64,000 bases of DNA from JBCBSK01 sp965250105 (GTDB lineage Bacteria; Pseudomonadota; Alphaproteobacteria; Rhizobiales; Tepidamorphaceae), in assembly GCA_965250105.1 (NCBI GenBank), contig OZ252290.1, positions 558,001-622,000 on the forward strand. Reading direction: 5' to 3'. Shown here piece after piece: positions 62,330 to 64,000 of the stretch. The translations under genes were made by a program, and so were the position numbers. Position 1 is the stretch's first letter. The number at the start of each line of letters is the position of its first letter. Under the pieces are notes generated by a model. It was not told the origin of the DNA. It did not search any database and saw only the letters and a program-made list of their open reading frames with translations.

Positions 62330-62845
62330 TCAGCTTTCCCCGCGCCGCCCCACGAAACTGTCATACAACAGAAGCGCCACACCGGCAACGACGGCGACAT
62401 CGGCCAGGTTGAACACATACCAGGAATAGCCATAGGCGTGGAAATGGAAGAAATCGGCCACCGCGCCATAGACCACACGGTCGATGGCATTGCCGATCGC
62501 CCCGCCGATGATGAGGCCGAGCGCGACGGCCAGGACCCTGTCGGTGACCCGCCACAGCCAAATCAGGAGACCGACCGTGACGGCGAGCTTGACCGCGATC
62601 AGCATGTAACGCCCCAGATCGCTGTCCTGCTGGAACAGGCCGTAGGAGATGCCCCGGTTCCACACCATGACGAGATTGAAGAAGGGCGTGACCGCGACGG
62701 GGCTCTTCTCGGCGATGTCATAGACATGCAGGAACCAGGTCTTCGACACCTGGTCGATGACGAGCGCGACGAACGCCACGACTAGGCCGAGACGCAGGCA
62801 GCGCCGCGTCCCGGCGCGGCTTTCGTCGAGTGCCTGATCGGTCAT
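62330..62845 (-). CDS. lspA: Lipoprotein signal peptidase (signal peptidase II)
   Basis: A 171-residue four-helix aspartyl protease removing prolipoprotein signal peptides. Conserved parts are VIDQVSKTWFL, NRGISYGLF, GNAIDRVVYGAVADFF (catalytic aspartate) and YVFNLADVAVV (second aspartate). ATG 62845 is the family start. It lies eight bases after ileS, the usual ileS-lspA order. Confidence 0.95.
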   Translation of the reverse strand: MTDQALDESRAGTRRCLRLGLVVAFVALVIDQVSKTWFLHVYDIAEKSPVAVTPFFNLVMVWNRGISYGLFQQDSDLGRYMLIAVKLAVTVGLLIWLWRVTDRVLAVALGLIIGGAIGNAIDRVVYGAVADFFHFHAYGYSWYVFNLADVAVVAGVALLLYDSFVGRRGES

Positions 62846-62853
62846 GTACCGCC

Positions 62854-64000
62854 TCAGCCGTCGAGGCCGAGCGCGCGGCGCTCGCGCATCGCCGCCGCGT
62901 CGCGCGGCGACAGGTCGGGAAAATCGGGATCGGCGCCGATATCGGGCAACACCTTCCACGACCGGGCACATTTGCGGCCTTCGGCCAGCGCCGGAACGAC
63001 GCCGACGCCATGCACCTCGTCCATCTGGAACGACGACGCCGGATGATCGCCATGGACGAGCCGCGCCTGGCTGGTGATCGCTACCTCGGCCCAGTCGACA
63101 TCGGCGACCCGCTCATACAGGTCGCGATCGGCGACATGGATCTCGGGCGCGGCCTCGAGCGACGAGCCGATCCGCTTGTCGCGGCGTTCGATCTCGAGCG
63201 CGCCGGTGACCACCCGGCGGACAAGCCGGACGGTCTGCCATTTGGCGGCCAGCGGATCGTTGCGCCAGTCCTCCGGCACGGTCGGAAACCGTTCGAGATG
63301 CACGGACCCGTCGTCCGACGGATGCCGGCTGAGCCAGGCTTCCTCCATGGTGAAGGCGAGCATCGGCGCGAGCCAGGTGACGAGGCAGTCAAACAGCCGG
63401 TCGAGCACGGTCAGGCACGCCTTGCGCGTCTGGCTCGACGGCGGGTCGCAATAGAGCGCGTCCTTGCGGATGTCGAAATAGAAGGCCGACAGATCATTGG
63501 TCGCGAAGGTGAACAGCGCGCTCCAGATCTTCTTGTAGTCGAAGGCCGGATATTCGGTACGCACCAGATGGTCGAGCTCGGTCAGCCGGTGCAGCATGTA
63601 GCGTTCGAGCTCGGGCATGTCGGCGACCGGCACATGATCGCGCTCGGCGTCATAGTGATGCAGATTGCCGAGCATCCAGCGCAGCGTGTTCCGCAGCTTG
63701 CGGTAGCTCTCGACGCTCGACTTCAGGATATCGGGACCGATCCGCAGATCCTCCCAATAGTCCGACGACATCACCCACAGGCGTAGGATATCGGCGCCAT
63801 ATTGCTTGATGACGTCCTGCGGCGCGACCGTGTTGCCGAGCGATTTCGACATCTTGCGACCGTCCTCGGCCATGACGAAGCCATGGGTCAGGACCGCGTC
63901 ATAGGGCGCTCGGCCGCGCGTGCCGCAGCTTTCCAAGAGGGAGGAATGGAACCAGCCGCGATGCTGGTCCGAGCCTTCGAGATAGAGAACGTAGTCCTCT
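62854..64000 (-). CDS. ileS: Isoleucyl-tRNA synthetase, C-terminal part (cut by window edge)
   Basis: The C-terminal 381 residues of a class I synthetase; the gene continues beyond the window end. Visible are EGSDQHRGWFHSSLLESCG, the catalytic KMSKSLGN loop, anticodon-binding helices (YWEDLRIGPDILKSSVESYRKLRNT) and the C-terminal EGRKCARSWKVLPDIG. The usual C-terminal zinc ligands CxxC...CxxC are largely lost: only one cysteine remains in KCARSW, and the second pair is absent. This erosion is seen in some bacteria. lspA follows on the same strand. Confidence 0.95.
   Translation of the reverse strand, partial: EDYVLYLEGSDQHRGWFHSSLLESCGTRGRAPYDAVLTHGFVMAEDGRKMSKSLGNTVAPQDVIKQYGADILRLWVMSSDYWEDLRIGPDILKSSVESYRKLRNTLRWMLGNLHHYDAERDHVPVADMPELERYMLHRLTELDHLVRTEYPAFDYKKIWSALFTFATNDLSAFYFDIRKDALYCDPPSSQTRKACLTVLDRLFDCLVTWLAPMLAFTMEEAWLSRHPSDDGSVHLERFPTVPEDWRNDPLAAKWQTVRLVRRVVTGALEIERRDKRIGSSLEAAPEIHVADRDLYERVADVDWAEVAITSQARLVHGDHPASSFQMDEVHGVGVVPALAEGRKCARSWKVLPDIGADPDFPDLSPRDAAAMRERRALGLDG

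Overview
The window is a chromosomal segment of a high-GC alphaproteobacterium, most likely of the Rhizobiales/Hyphomicrobiales type. This is inferred from gene content and order: a split P protein of the glycine cleavage system behind a tandem glycine riboswitch, an ATP synthase Fo operon with both b and b' subunits, a CcrM-type orphan methyltransferase, a class II glutamate-cysteine ligase, and the neighbourhoods mutY/DUF721/dsbA/smc, ispH-thrB-rnhA, pmbA-IMPase-DUF4170-waaA-lpxK and ileS-lspA-DUF3035-M16-M16. Almost all of it is dense housekeeping DNA. No prophage, CRISPR array, defence island, tRNA or rRNA gene was seen.

Layout. 1-4.7 kb (+): a DUF983 protein, SURF1 (cytochrome oxidase assembly), threonine synthase, a processing-peptidase-like M16 protease and a RimJ-like acetyltransferase. 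4.8-7.7 kb (+): a large membrane 7TM-PAS-GGDEF-EAL protein behind a perfect 18-bp inverted repeat. 7.7-13.8 kb: a ClbS/DfsB-like protein, YqgE, a secreted DsbD-alpha-like protein, a peroxiredoxin, the minus-strand ispH-thrB-rnhA operon and an unknown lipoprotein. 13.8-18.6 kb (+): tandem glycine riboswitch plus gcvT-gcvH-gcvPA-gcvPB. 18.6-25.9 kb (-): dsbA-like, smc and atpI-atpB-atpE-atpF2-atpF with a promoter and a terminator. 26-30.8 kb: DciA-like DUF721 and mutY (divergent), ccrM, rnhB and a PA0069-type radical SAM gene with an alphaproteobacterial LexA box upstream. 30.8-38 kb: two rSAM-associated transferases, a small unknown ORF, a secreted protein, a DMT transporter, gshA, rsmE, a GNAT, ubiA and a hypothetical gene. 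38-46 kb (+): pmbA, an IMPase, DUF4170 and a lipid A/KDO cluster (MsbA-like exporter, DUF374 acyltransferase, waaA, lpxK) interrupted by a 265-bp MITE-like element. 46-54.9 kb: DUF2093 and xseA (-), purD, a hydrolase, a phosphotransferase and a patatin (+), tadA (-), then an RluB-type synthase, rsmD and an amidotransferase (+). 54.9-64 kb (-): ileS (cut by the window edge), lspA, a DUF3035 lipoprotein, an M16 pair, pgi and mutL.

Much of the window is organised as tight operons with ATGA or 1-base overlaps (gcv, thrB/rnhA, pgi/mutL, purD/hydrolase, waaA/lpxK), so translational coupling is likely. The least expected features are non-coding: the MITE placed exactly at the CTAG of a stop codon between two lipid A genes, the LexA box in front of the radical SAM gene, an AT-rich 37-bp palindrome inside a GC-rich transferase gene, the 18-bp inverted repeat before the c-di-GMP gene, and three 15-bp repeats directly before the DUF3035 lipoprotein start. 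No complete new multi-gene system was found.
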